Assembly: GCA_963849305.1 (NCBI GenBank)
Contig: CAWKGV010000022.1
Span: 186,001-250,000 of the forward strand
From: CAWKGV01 sp963849305
Lineage (GTDB): Bacteria; Pseudomonadota; Alphaproteobacteria; Acetobacterales; Acetobacteraceae
DNA: 64,000 nt
Direction of reading: 5' to 3'
How positions within the stretch are numbered: the first letter of the stretch is position 1; every line of letters begins with the position of its first letter. Shown here piece by piece: positions 56,643-64,000 of this stretch. The notes under the pieces are model-generated. The model ran no database searches, was not told the origin of the DNA, and saw only the letters and a program-made list of their open reading frames with translations. Made by a program: the position numbers and the translations under genes.

Positions 56643-59162
56643 CTATTCGGCGGCGGCTTGTGCGCCCGGGGATTCCATCTGGATCTCGAGACGTTCCGGC
56701 GGCAGATCCTGAACTGGAGCCAAATACGGTGGCTGCGGCAACGCGGGCAGCACGAAGTTGCGCGGAGCCTGCAGGAAGGCCGGAATCTCGGCGGCCGGTA
56801 GTGGACGGCTGATTAGGAAGCCCTGCGCCTCGGTGCAGCCCAGAGTACGCAATGTCAGAAGGTGCTCGATCGTCTCGACACCTTCGGCGGTGGTGGCGAC
56901 GCCAAGGCTCGCGGCCAAGCCGATGACGGCGTGGACGATAGCGGCGCTGTGCCGGTCGGCGGTCATGTCCCGCACGAAACTGGCGTCGATCTTGATCTTG
57001 TCGAACGGCAGGCTGCGCAGATAGCCGAGCGAGGAGAACCCGGTCCCGAAATCGTCGAGCGCGATCCGGACGCCCAATGCTCTAACGGCATGAAGGACAT
57101 CGAGGATGGGTGCCGATGCGTCCATGAAGGCGGTTTCGGTGATTTCCAGTTCAAGGCGGGTCGTGGCCAGCCCGGAGTCCTCCAGCGCCCGCTGCACCAG
57201 GCCGCTGAGGCCACAGTCGCGGAACTGGGCGGCCGACACGTTGACCGCGATGCGCAACGCGCCTGGCCAGCCGGCCGCCTCCTTGCACGCCTGGCGCAGT
57301 GCCCACCCGCCGATCTCGTCGAGCAAGCCCGCTTCCTCGGCGAGGGAAACGAGCTGGCCCGCCGGGATCTGGCCGCGCTCGGGATGTTCCCAACGCAACA
57401 GCGCCTCGAAACCCCGGACGGCAGCGGTTTGCGCGTTCATGACCGGCTGGTAGGACAAGCTCAGCTCGCCGCGATCGAGCGCGTGGTGCAGATCACGCAG
57501 CAGCGTACGCCGTTCCTGCACGCTGGATTCAAGCTCTTTCTCGAAGAAGCGCCAGGTTCCGCGGCCGGCGTTCTTGGCACTGTAGAGGGCGAGATCGGCG
57601 CCCCGTAGGAGCGCCTCGGGCTGTCCGCCGGCATTGGGCGCGAGCGCGATGCCGATGCTGACGCCGACCGTGGGGTGCGCGCCGTCGATGCGGAATGGCG
57701 CGGAAAGCTTTTCGATGATCCGTTGCGCGAGGGCGGCGGCGGTGTCCACCGTTGCATCGCGGTGCAGGATGGTGAACTCGTCGCCACCAAGCCGAGCAAT
57801 GAAGTCGCCTTCGCGGATGGTCCCGCTCAATCGGCGGCCGACCGCGCGAAGCAAATCATCGCCCGCAGCATGGCCGAGGCGGTCGTTCACGCTTTTAAAG
57901 CCGTCGAGGTCGAGGATGAGCACGGCAAACGTCTTGCCGCGGGTGGTTGCCGTCTCGCAGGCGGAGCGCAGCGCCTCCAGAAAGGACACCCGGTTGGGCA
58001 GGCCGGTCAGGAAGTCGTGCCGCGCCTGGTGGGCGATCCGAGCTTCGGACGCTCGTAGCGCGGTAATGTCGGAGCCCGCACCACGGTAGCCTCGGAAGGT
58101 CCCTCTCTCGTCGAACACCGGCTTGCCGGTGAGCGACCACCAGCGATCCTCGGACCTGACGCGGACAGGCACGACGACGTCGCGGAAGAACACCTGCTCG
58201 ACGACACAATTCGCCAGTTTTTGCCGATCGGCATGTGCCGATGGCTGCTGGCCTTCGCGGAAGATCGCGGCGAGAAAGGAGGCACCTTCCAGCTCAGCAG
58301 GGTCGCCGTTCAAAACCTGGGCGAAGCGTGGCGAGACGTTCTGCAATTGCCCATCGGCGTTCGTTTCCCAGAGCCAATCGCTGGCGCTCTGGTCGAAGTC
58401 GCAGAGCAGGAGGCGGATAATCTCCCCCTGTTCCTCGAGTTGGAGCTGTTGTAGCAATCTTTCCATGAAAAGCCGGTGAAGATAGGCAATGCTAGAGATT
58501 ATGAACGTTCCGTACACCACCAGCAAGACCGCTATAAACACAAAAAAAATGTCACCCGGCAAATAAATTGCGATGAAACAAGCAACGATCAAAGGGGAAA
58601 CGAATGCCATCGCTGCCGCCGCGAGCGGGGCGATAACGATCCCGGTGCAAATTAATCCAATAGCAGTTCCGCCGAGAAGGAGACGTTCGTTTGGGCCAGC
58701 GCTCGGGAAGAGCATGATCGGCATTGAGGCCCAGATCAGCCCAAGCAGTCCCGAAGCAGCTAACGCAAACGATGCCGCGGTGGCAACACTCGATTCTCGA
58801 TTGGCGGACCGATGCCAGTTCCAGCACGCGAAAAGTATGGTCGCGACGACGGCTTCCATCGACATAAGAAGAGAGACCAAATACCACCGCGGGCCTTGAT
58901 TCCAAGCGGTCGTAACCACGACCGTAACAACGGTACCGCTGACGAATGCCGAGAAAGGTGCCAGCCTCGCCGCGCCATCGATTTGCTCGACGTGGACACG
59001 TTGAGCAATCTTCGGAGCCACACGTTGGCGCAGACTGAAGATCTTGGCAGCCAGCGGAAGCGGCAATCTCAGCTCCTTACGGTCTCGCCCCGGTCTGGAA
59101 AGCCTGCGCACGCAGATGTGCCAACAGCGATAGTTCCGAGAAAGGAGACGGCAGGGAAGCAT
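56643..59162 (-). CDS. membrane-bound PAS-GGDEF-EAL cyclic-di-GMP protein
   Basis: About 839 residues from ATG 59162; the true start is uncertain because the first about 60 residues are basic and not conserved-looking. Five to six hydrophobic helices (about residues 70-240), a PAS-like sensor (DFDQSASDWLWETNADGQLQ to YRGAGSDITALR), a GGDEF domain with intact RLGGDEF, and an EAL domain with FEALLRW, ITETAFMDAS, DDFGTGFSSL and KIDASFV. Both catalytic signatures are intact, so it could make and degrade c-di-GMP. It ends directly against the ROK gene stop. Confidence 0.92.
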   Translation of the reverse strand: MLPCRLLSRNYRCWHICVRRLSRPGRDRKELRLPLPLAAKIFSLRQRVAPKIAQRVHVEQIDGAARLAPFSAFVSGTVVTVVVTTAWNQGPRWYLVSLLMSMEAVVATILFACWNWHRSANRESSVATAASFALAASGLLGLIWASMPIMLFPSAGPNERLLLGGTAIGLICTGIVIAPLAAAAMAFVSPLIVACFIAIYLPGDIFFVFIAVLLVVYGTFIISSIAYLHRLFMERLLQQLQLEEQGEIIRLLLCDFDQSASDWLWETNADGQLQNVSPRFAQVLNGDPAELEGASFLAAIFREGQQPSAHADRQKLANCVVEQVFFRDVVVPVRVRSEDRWWSLTGKPVFDERGTFRGYRGAGSDITALRASEARIAHQARHDFLTGLPNRVSFLEALRSACETATTRGKTFAVLILDLDGFKSVNDRLGHAAGDDLLRAVGRRLSGTIREGDFIARLGGDEFTILHRDATVDTAAALAQRIIEKLSAPFRIDGAHPTVGVSIGIALAPNAGGQPEALLRGADLALYSAKNAGRGTWRFFEKELESSVQERRTLLRDLHHALDRGELSLSYQPVMNAQTAAVRGFEALLRWEHPERGQIPAGQLVSLAEEAGLLDEIGGWALRQACKEAAGWPGALRIAVNVSAAQFRDCGLSGLVQRALEDSGLATTRLELEITETAFMDASAPILDVLHAVRALGVRIALDDFGTGFSSLGYLRSLPFDKIKIDASFVRDMTADRHSAAIVHAVIGLAASLGVATTAEGVETIEHLLTLRTLGCTEAQGFLISRPLPAAEIPAFLQAPRNFVLPALPQPPYLAPVQDLPPERLEIQMESPGAQAAAE

Positions 59163-59295
59163 AGGCACTGCCCGGCTACAAGCGGAGTATGCGCTCTCTA
59201 GTTTGCGGATGAGTGAGCGGTCCGCGTGCCCAGCACGGACCGCTCATTTAGCTTAGGTCAATCCGGTGCCAGCCCCAATTTGGGGCAACGGCAGA

Positions 59296-60051
59296 TTAAG
59301 CCGCAGCCAACTGGACCGAGTACCAAGCCATGATATCGACCGCCGAAGCCCCGAACAGGCGCAGGCATCGCCTGATCTGGGCAGAAAGCGCAGCGCCGAC
59401 CAATGTCGAGTCTTTAGCCGGATGATAGGCACGAGCCAGATCTTCGTCGATTTCAAGATGCGAAGCGCCCTCGTGCCCTGCGATGTGAGCCTCACCCCAG
59501 GTCCAGCGCCGATCTGGGAAAGCGTCCAGGAACGCCGGAGCATTGCAGAGATAGGCCGCCAGTTCTTCGGCGATATATTCGGTGCCGGCCAGCCAGCAGA
59601 AGAGTTCCACTGGGTCGGTAGTCTTTGCACCTTCCAACAATGCTTTCACCCCATCAACTGCCTGGGCTCCAGTCAGATCAACCCCGATCTGGGCGGCGCC
59701 CTCTTGCCACAACACAGCATGCGAGCCCTCCTCCTCCCGCATTTCACGCAAAGCGACACGCGCTTGCGCAAAGAAGTGCTTGATCCGGGCCTGTCCAAAG
59801 CGCTCCACTAGGGGCCGGATAGGTAGCCGGCTTACCTGGACGTCGATGATCTTCTCGAACGCCTGAACGAACGGCCAAGCGCCCGCCAGCAACGCGTGAA
59901 TCGCGGAAGGCTCACCGGCCCCGCAGGCGCGCAGAAGAGGCGCTCCGAATACCTCTTCCCGCGCGTGGACTCGAAGTGCCTTGCGGTTCACGACCGGCTC
60001 GGCAAACAACAGTTCATACATTTTTCCGACAACCTTTCCAAATTGAGGCAT
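59296..60051 (-). CDS. heme-oxygenase-fold protein, possible diiron (HDO-type) enzyme
   Basis: 251 residues, mostly helical, no signal peptide. Potential metal-ligand motifs are spaced as in the heme-oxygenase-like/TenA-PqqC fold: REEEGSHAVLW (Glu, His), GTEYIAEELAAYL (Glu), and AGHEGASHLEIDEDL (His, Glu, His, Asp). HDO enzymes use two irons for N-oxygenation, decarboxylation or C-C cleavage. Base composition is lower in GC than the neighbours. ATG 60051 or ATG 60021 (MYELLF) may be the start. No obvious partner genes, so no substrate is proposed. Confidence 0.5.
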   Translation of the reverse strand: MPQFGKVVGKMYELLFAEPVVNRKALRVHAREEVFGAPLLRACGAGEPSAIHALLAGAWPFVQAFEKIIDVQVSRLPIRPLVERFGQARIKHFFAQARVALREMREEEGSHAVLWQEGAAQIGVDLTGAQAVDGVKALLEGAKTTDPVELFCWLAGTEYIAEELAAYLCNAPAFLDAFPDRRWTWGEAHIAGHEGASHLEIDEDLARAYHPAKDSTLVGAALSAQIRRCLRLFGASAVDIMAWYSVQLAAA

Positions 60052-60356
60052 TTGGCTTGCCCCGCGGACGGCATGGATTTGCGACGTCCTGTGGAGCAGA
60101 ACCGAGGAAAGCTTATCCGTTGCTGGTAATGGATCGAAGAAGGGCGCTTGAATACTTTATCAATTCCCACGTGTTAAGTTCGCTGCCTCTAACGCCGCTC
60201 GTTGGGGCGTTCGGCCTATCCACTCGTAATCAGGGCAGGGGCTGATCACCAATTCGTGCCAGCAGAATTTGGGCCGCATTCAGCCGATCGGCGGGGGTAC
60301 GAACCCAATGGCGGCACTTTCGTTCAATAATGCTGGTCCCCTGTAGGAGCCCAAAA
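60052..60356. other. intergenic region between divergent genes, no gene seen
   Basis: 305 bases between the heme-oxygenase-fold gene and the debranching-like gene. More AT-rich than average (for example CTTGAATACTTTATCAATTC). It presumably carries both promoters; no clear -35/-10 pair, operator or small frame could be supported. Confidence 0.5.
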
Positions 60357-62619
60357 ATGGCTCGGAAGAGCGTGAATCTGTACTGGTTACGCCCCGGTGA
60401 GCTAACGGCGTACCGGGGACACTCGATTCTCGTGCTGGACAGCCACGGCCACGTCGGGGCAAGAATGGAGGGATTCTATCACCGCCGAACCCGGTTCCTC
60501 TCGCGCTTGGTGCTGAAAGTGAACGGCGCCGAGCCCACCTTCGTCTCGGCCAACCCGGTCGAGCCGCACTCCATAACGTCCTACCATTTGGCCCCGTCCC
60601 CGGCTGGTGCCGCCGCCGGTCCGGACCCCGAGGACGAGGAGAAAGGCGGCGGGGAGATCGCAAGGAAGGGCATCGAAATTCACGTCAATCGGTTCGTGGG
60701 CGGTGGGCTTCATCAGGATGTGCACGTCACCAACCACGGCATGGCGGAGACGAGAGTGACGCTCGCCTGGGAACTGGCGGCCGACTTCGCCGACCAGAGC
60801 GAGGCCCAGCAGGGTCAGCGTCAGCAGCAGGCACCAGTGCAGGCCCTATGGCGGGGGGGTCCCGAAGGCGGAGGCGAGATCGAGTTCCGATATCTTCATC
60901 CCGACCTCGCCCATGTCAGCCTGGTGCGCTTCTCCGGGCCGGGCGACTTCGCCGAGGGGCTCGGGGTTGTGTCCTGCACCATCAGCCTGCGACCGCGGCA
61001 GACGGAGACACTCTCCATAGAGGTCGTGCCGGTGTTCCGCGGGGAGGCGATCGAGCCGTTCTACGGCCTTGACGGCGTCGCCGTGCGGGACACCACCCCC
61101 GATCGGCTGCGCGACGATTGGACCGGCGAGTGCGCCCGGCTGGTCGCGGCCAACGCCCCCGTGCAGACGGCGTGGGACCGCGCCGCCGCCGATATCGGGT
61201 CGCTGCACCTGCTCGAAGGCGACGGGCCGGAGCAGTTCACTCCGGCGGCCGGCATTCCGAACTATATCGGCCTGTTCGGGCGCGATACGCTAATGGCGGC
61301 GTGGCAGTCCGCGCTGCTCAACCGGGCGACCTTGCGGGGCACGCTGCGGCTGCTCGGCAAGTGGAACGCTAAGGAATATAACGACAAATTCGATGCCCAG
61401 CCGGGGAAGGTGCTGCACCAGCGCCAACTCAGCCCGCTTGCCCTGCTCGGCAAGACGCCGTTCCTGCACTATTACGGCGACTATTCGGCCCCCGGTCTGT
61501 TCCTGCTGGGCCTCGCCAGCGACCTGGCCTACACGGGCGACGGGGGGTTCTTCCTCTCCATGCGCGACAAGGCGCTCGCCACCATCGAGTGGATGGACCG
61601 GGACGGCGACCTCGATCGGGACGGGTTCTATCGAGTACCAGACCAGGGCGGGCTCCGCCGGGACCAAGAACCAGGGCTGGAAGGATTCCGGCGAGGCCAT
61701 TCTATACGCGGACGGGCGAATGGTGGCGGACCCGATCGCCGTTTGCGAGATCCAAGGCCTTTACTACGCGGCGAAGCAGGCCATGGGCCTCGCGTTCACG
61801 GAAGTCGGCGAACATGACAGGGGCGCCGACCTGCTGGCGCAGGCGGATGCACTGAAACGCCGCTTCAACGAACGCTTTTGGATGCCGGAGGAGCGGTTCT
61901 TCGCGCTCGCGCTCGACCCGGAAAAGCGGCAGGTCAGGAGCGTGGCGTCGAACCCTGGGCCATGTCTGGCGTACGGCATTGTGGATGCGGACAAAGCCGG
62001 GGCGGTGGTCGAGCGGCTGATGGCGCCGGACATGTTCAGCGGCTGGGGTATCCGGACCTTGTCGAGCGAGCATCCCGGCTACAACCCGCTTGCCTACCAT
62101 CTCGGAACGGTCTGGCCGTTCGCCAACGCTGTGACTGGCCTGGGATTGCGGCGCTACGGGTTCGCCACGGCGCTGCACCGGCTGGCGAAGGGGCTGTTCG
62201 ACGCCAGCGAGGTATTCCATCTCGGCCGCCTGCCGGAAGTGTTCGGCGGGCACCCACGCGACCAACGGCATCCGCATCCGGGGGTTTATCCCGGGGCTTG
62301 CGCACCTCAGGCGTGGTCGGCCAGTGCCGTTGTGACCTTGGTGCAAGCAATGCTCGGCTTGATCCCGCTGGCGCCGCGCGGGATGCTGATCGTCGATCCC
62401 GAGTTGCCGGATTGGCTGCCCGAGGTGACGCTTGAGGGGGTTCGCGTCGGCGGGGCGTGCGTCACCCTCCGGTTCCGACGCGATGGCGCGGGCTTCACCA
62501 GCCACGAAGTCGTCGGGCCGACCGGCGACCTGCGCATCCACCGGCCGGCTCGGCGTGGTCCGAACGGGTCGGCGGATGGCGACTTGGTCGCGGCTGCCAT
62601 CCAAGAGGCGCTAGACTGA
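60357..62619 (+). CDS. glycogen debranching-type (amylo-alpha-1,6-glucosidase-like) protein, frameshift near 61629
   Basis: About 753 residues after removal of one base in TTCTATCGAG (about 61629). The N-terminal GDE_N_bis beta-domain has ILVLDSHGHVGARMEGFYHRRTRFLS and HVNRFVGGGLHQDVHVTNHG. The catalytic (alpha/alpha)6 part has AAGIPNYIGLFGRDTLMAAWQSALL, LGKTPFLHYYGDYSAPGLFLLGLA, then FIEYQTRAGSAGTKNQGWKDSGEAI, WGIRTLSSEHPGYNPLAYHLGTVWPFAN and GACAPQAWSASA. Conserved acidic residues of the glycoside-hydrolase-15-like fold are in DSGEA and FGRD. AGGAG lies 9 bases before ATG 60357. Substrate may be glycogen or another alpha-glucan. Confidence 0.87.
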
Positions 62620-62659
62620 ACCGCTGGCGCCGAACCCCTCCTGCATTGAGGAGAGTGCG

Positions 62660-63127
62660 ATGTCGGATCGCCCGCCGCTGCCGCCCTTCACACCCGAGAC
62701 CGCCGCCCGGAAAGCGCGCCTGGCGGAAGATGCCTGGAATACGCGCGAGCCCGAGCGGGTGGCGCAAGCCTATACCGAGGATAGCCGGTGGCGGAACCGG
62801 GCCGAGTTCTTCCAGGGGCGCGCCGCGATCATCGCGTTTCTACGGCGCAAATGGTCGCGAGAACTGGACTACCGATTGGTAAAGGAGTTGTGGGCCTGTC
62901 ACGGCGAGCGGATCGCCGTGCGCTTCGTCTACGAATGGCACGACGACAGCGGTAATTGGTATCGCAGCCACGGCAACGAGCAATGGGAGTTCGACGGCGC
63001 CGGTCTGATGCGCCGGCGCGAGGCGAGTATCAACGACGTGCCGATCCGCGAGCAGGACCGCCGGTTTCGCTGGCCGCTCGGGCCGCGCCCGGCGGACCAC
63101 CCGGGGCTTACCGACCTCGGCATGTAG
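62660..63127 (+). CDS. DUF1348/NTF2-like (SnoaL-type) protein
   Basis: 155 residues, cone-shaped NTF2-like fold. Typical blocks: VAQAYTEDSRWRNRAEFFQGRAAIIAFLRRKW, YRLVKELWACHGERIAVRFVYEWHDDSGNW, RSHGNEQWEFDGAGLMRRREASINDVPI. GGAGAG precedes the ATG at a good distance. The family is common and mostly uncharacterised. It follows the debranching-like gene by 40 bases on the same strand and may be cotranscribed. Confidence 0.9.
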   Translation: MSDRPPLPPFTPETAARKARLAEDAWNTREPERVAQAYTEDSRWRNRAEFFQGRAAIIAFLRRKWSRELDYRLVKELWACHGERIAVRFVYEWHDDSGNWYRSHGNEQWEFDGAGLMRRREASINDVPIREQDRRFRWPLGPRPADHPGLTDLGM

Positions 63128-63180
63128 CCTTTTTCGTCCCGCCCCGCCCCAGCTTCTACGGTCGCACATCGGGGGACTCT

Positions 63181-63243
63181 GATCTCCCCCTTCCTTGCGG
63201 ATCCCCCAGCCCCTCCCGCAAAGGACCCGCAAAGAGGGAGAGC
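63181..63243. repeat. CTCCC/GGGAG palindromic repeat, 3' of DUF1348 gene
   Basis: CTCCCCCTTCC, CCCCTCCCGCAAAGG and GAGGGAGAG blocks with partial complementarity, the same style as 20365-20450 and 27160-27198. It sits between convergent genes and could double as a transcription end. Confidence 0.4.
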
Positions 63244-63252
63244 TATGGGCTC

Positions 63253-63859
63253 TTACATCGTCAATGACGCGCCTTGCTCGGCGGGGGTCAGCGTCCAGGC
63301 GTGCTCGCCTCGGGCGGGCGGGGCGCACCAGAACGGTATGCCGTTGCGGGTGCGCACGTTCGGCTCCAGTCCCATTGCCGCGCGCAGCGCGCGAAAGAAC
63401 GCACCATGCGACACCACGAGTACGGCAGACGGCAGTGCCGTCGCACGGTTTACAGCGGCCACAGCGCGAGCCCGCAGACTGACGAACGAACTCGGCGCCG
63501 TCCGGGGTCCATTCGCCGGCGATCCAGCGGACGAACCACTCCGTCATCGGTTCGCCCTCCTGCGTGCCGAACGATACCTCGCGCAGCGCTTCGTCGATCC
63601 GCACCGGGAGCGTCAACTGATCGGCCACGATCTCGGCGGTGATGCGCGCGCGCGAAAGCGGCGAGGCGACGATCGTGCGAATTCCGGTCACGTGTCGCCG
63701 CAGTAGTTCCGCCGCCGACCGGGCCTGCGCTAGCCCGGCCGAGTTAAGCGGGATATCGACATTCCCCTGGGAGAGCCCGCGCGCGTTCCAGTCGGTTTCG
63801 CCGTGACGCAGGAACCAGAACGGAACCGGAGCGAGCGCCTCCTCCGGGGTAACCGGCAT
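63253..63859 (-). CDS. histidine phosphatase (phosphoglycerate mutase-like), frameshift near 63481
   Basis: About 201 residues after one correction (+1). The first frame has FWFLRHGETDWNARGLSQGNVDIPLN with the catalytic RHG, ASPLSRARITAEI, and RIDEALREVSFGTQEGEP. After the shift at about 63481 the frame continues AVNRATALPSAVLVVSHGAFFRALRAAMG (second catalytic His) and PAEQGASLTM at the end. Substrate class (phosphosugar, phosphoprotein or alpha-ribazole phosphate) cannot be chosen. The ATG overlaps the stop of the GST gene (TGATG), so they are translationally coupled. Confidence 0.87.
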
Positions 63860-64000
63860 CAGCCCTGCAAGCCCTCGGCCTGCATCGTTTTCTGAACCGC
63901 CGGACGGCTCAGCATTCGGCGGTAGTGCGCCTCGCAATTGGGCGGCAGTTTTATGTGCATCCGGGCCGCCGCCCAGAACTCGACGTAAAACAGCGCCGCG
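63859..64000 (-). CDS. glutathione S-transferase C-terminal fragment, cut by window edge
   Basis: The last about 46 residues of a gene entering from the right: FYVEFWAAARMHIKLPPNCE, then AHYRRMLSRPAVQKTMQAEG. The final helix pattern (AHYRRMLSRPAVQKTM) is that of GST C-terminal domains, which end in this way. The start lies outside. The stop overlaps the histidine-phosphatase start. Confidence 0.7.
   Translation of the reverse strand, partial: AALFYVEFWAAARMHIKLPPNCEAHYRRMLSRPAVQKTMQAEGLQG

Noticed and set aside
62840..63252. C-terminal extension of the histidine-phosphatase frame
   Set aside because: After about 63481 the phosphatase motifs continue in another frame; the long continuation is antisense to the DUF1348 gene.

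Overview
The window reads as chromosomal DNA of a high-GC alphaproteobacterium. PopZ (an alphaproteobacterial polar organiser) sits in the tolC-popZ-valS arrangement, tig-clpP-clpX-lon are consecutive, and an FdsGBA-FdhD-FdsD formate dehydrogenase operon is present. The overall flavour is Rhodospirillales/Acetobacterales, but the order is inferred from gene content only. Genes are densely packed, with many ATGA, GTGA and TGATG start/stop overlaps.

Layout. 1-6.8 kb: 3' part of zwf, an amino-acid ABC permease and binding protein, a divergent NRAMP transporter, then cysS-trmJ. 6.9-12.2 kb: Sel1 protein, amidohydrolase, sugar-acid dehydratase, PPOX protein and a Rieske oxygenase. 12.3-17.2 kb: valS, popZ, tolC. 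17.3-23 kb: an SDR and a Liv-type ABC operon whose last gene fuses LivM, LivG and LivF. 23-27.2 kb: a heavily frameshifted DUF3857/transglutaminase gene, then a second divergent NRAMP gene with a small membrane protein, divergent from an MntR-like regulator. 27.2-34.8 kb: formate module fdsG-fdsB-fdsA-fdhD-fdsD-oxlT plus a 47-residue transporter small subunit. 34.9-41.2 kb: lon, clpX, clpP, tig and tRNA-Leu(UAG). 41.5-53 kb, accessory: IclR regulator, an intact IS1182-type element, an operon of secreted beta-propeller, molybdopterin-oxidoreductase-like protein and DUF364 protein, two tandem aldehyde dehydrogenases, and a DUF2325 gene split by an IS110 remnant. 53-64 kb: tlyA-xseB-HDAC-tusA cluster, ROK kinase, GGDEF/EAL protein, heme-oxygenase-fold protein, glycogen-debranching-like enzyme, DUF1348 protein, histidine phosphatase and the end of a GST.

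How genes cooperate. FdsGBA oxidises formate with NAD+, FdhD and FdsD mature it, and the OxlT-type carrier with its small partner probably moves formate or oxalate. MntR, the small membrane protein and NRAMP-2 form a divalent-metal uptake unit. Lon, ClpXP and trigger factor form the protein quality-control block.

Two points govern use of this annotation. (1) At least nine genes need a single-base frame correction, and nearly all corrections are +1 insertions, so sequencing or assembly error is more likely than mass gene decay; those genes are given as full-length spans. (2) The most unusual objects are the DUF2325 gene kept in one open frame across an antisense IS110 fragment, the LivMGF triple fusion, an FdsA lacking two cysteines of its His-Cys3 iron-sulfur site, and two NRAMP paralogues with altered metal-site motifs. 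No CRISPR array, prophage, rRNA gene or complete new defence system was seen.
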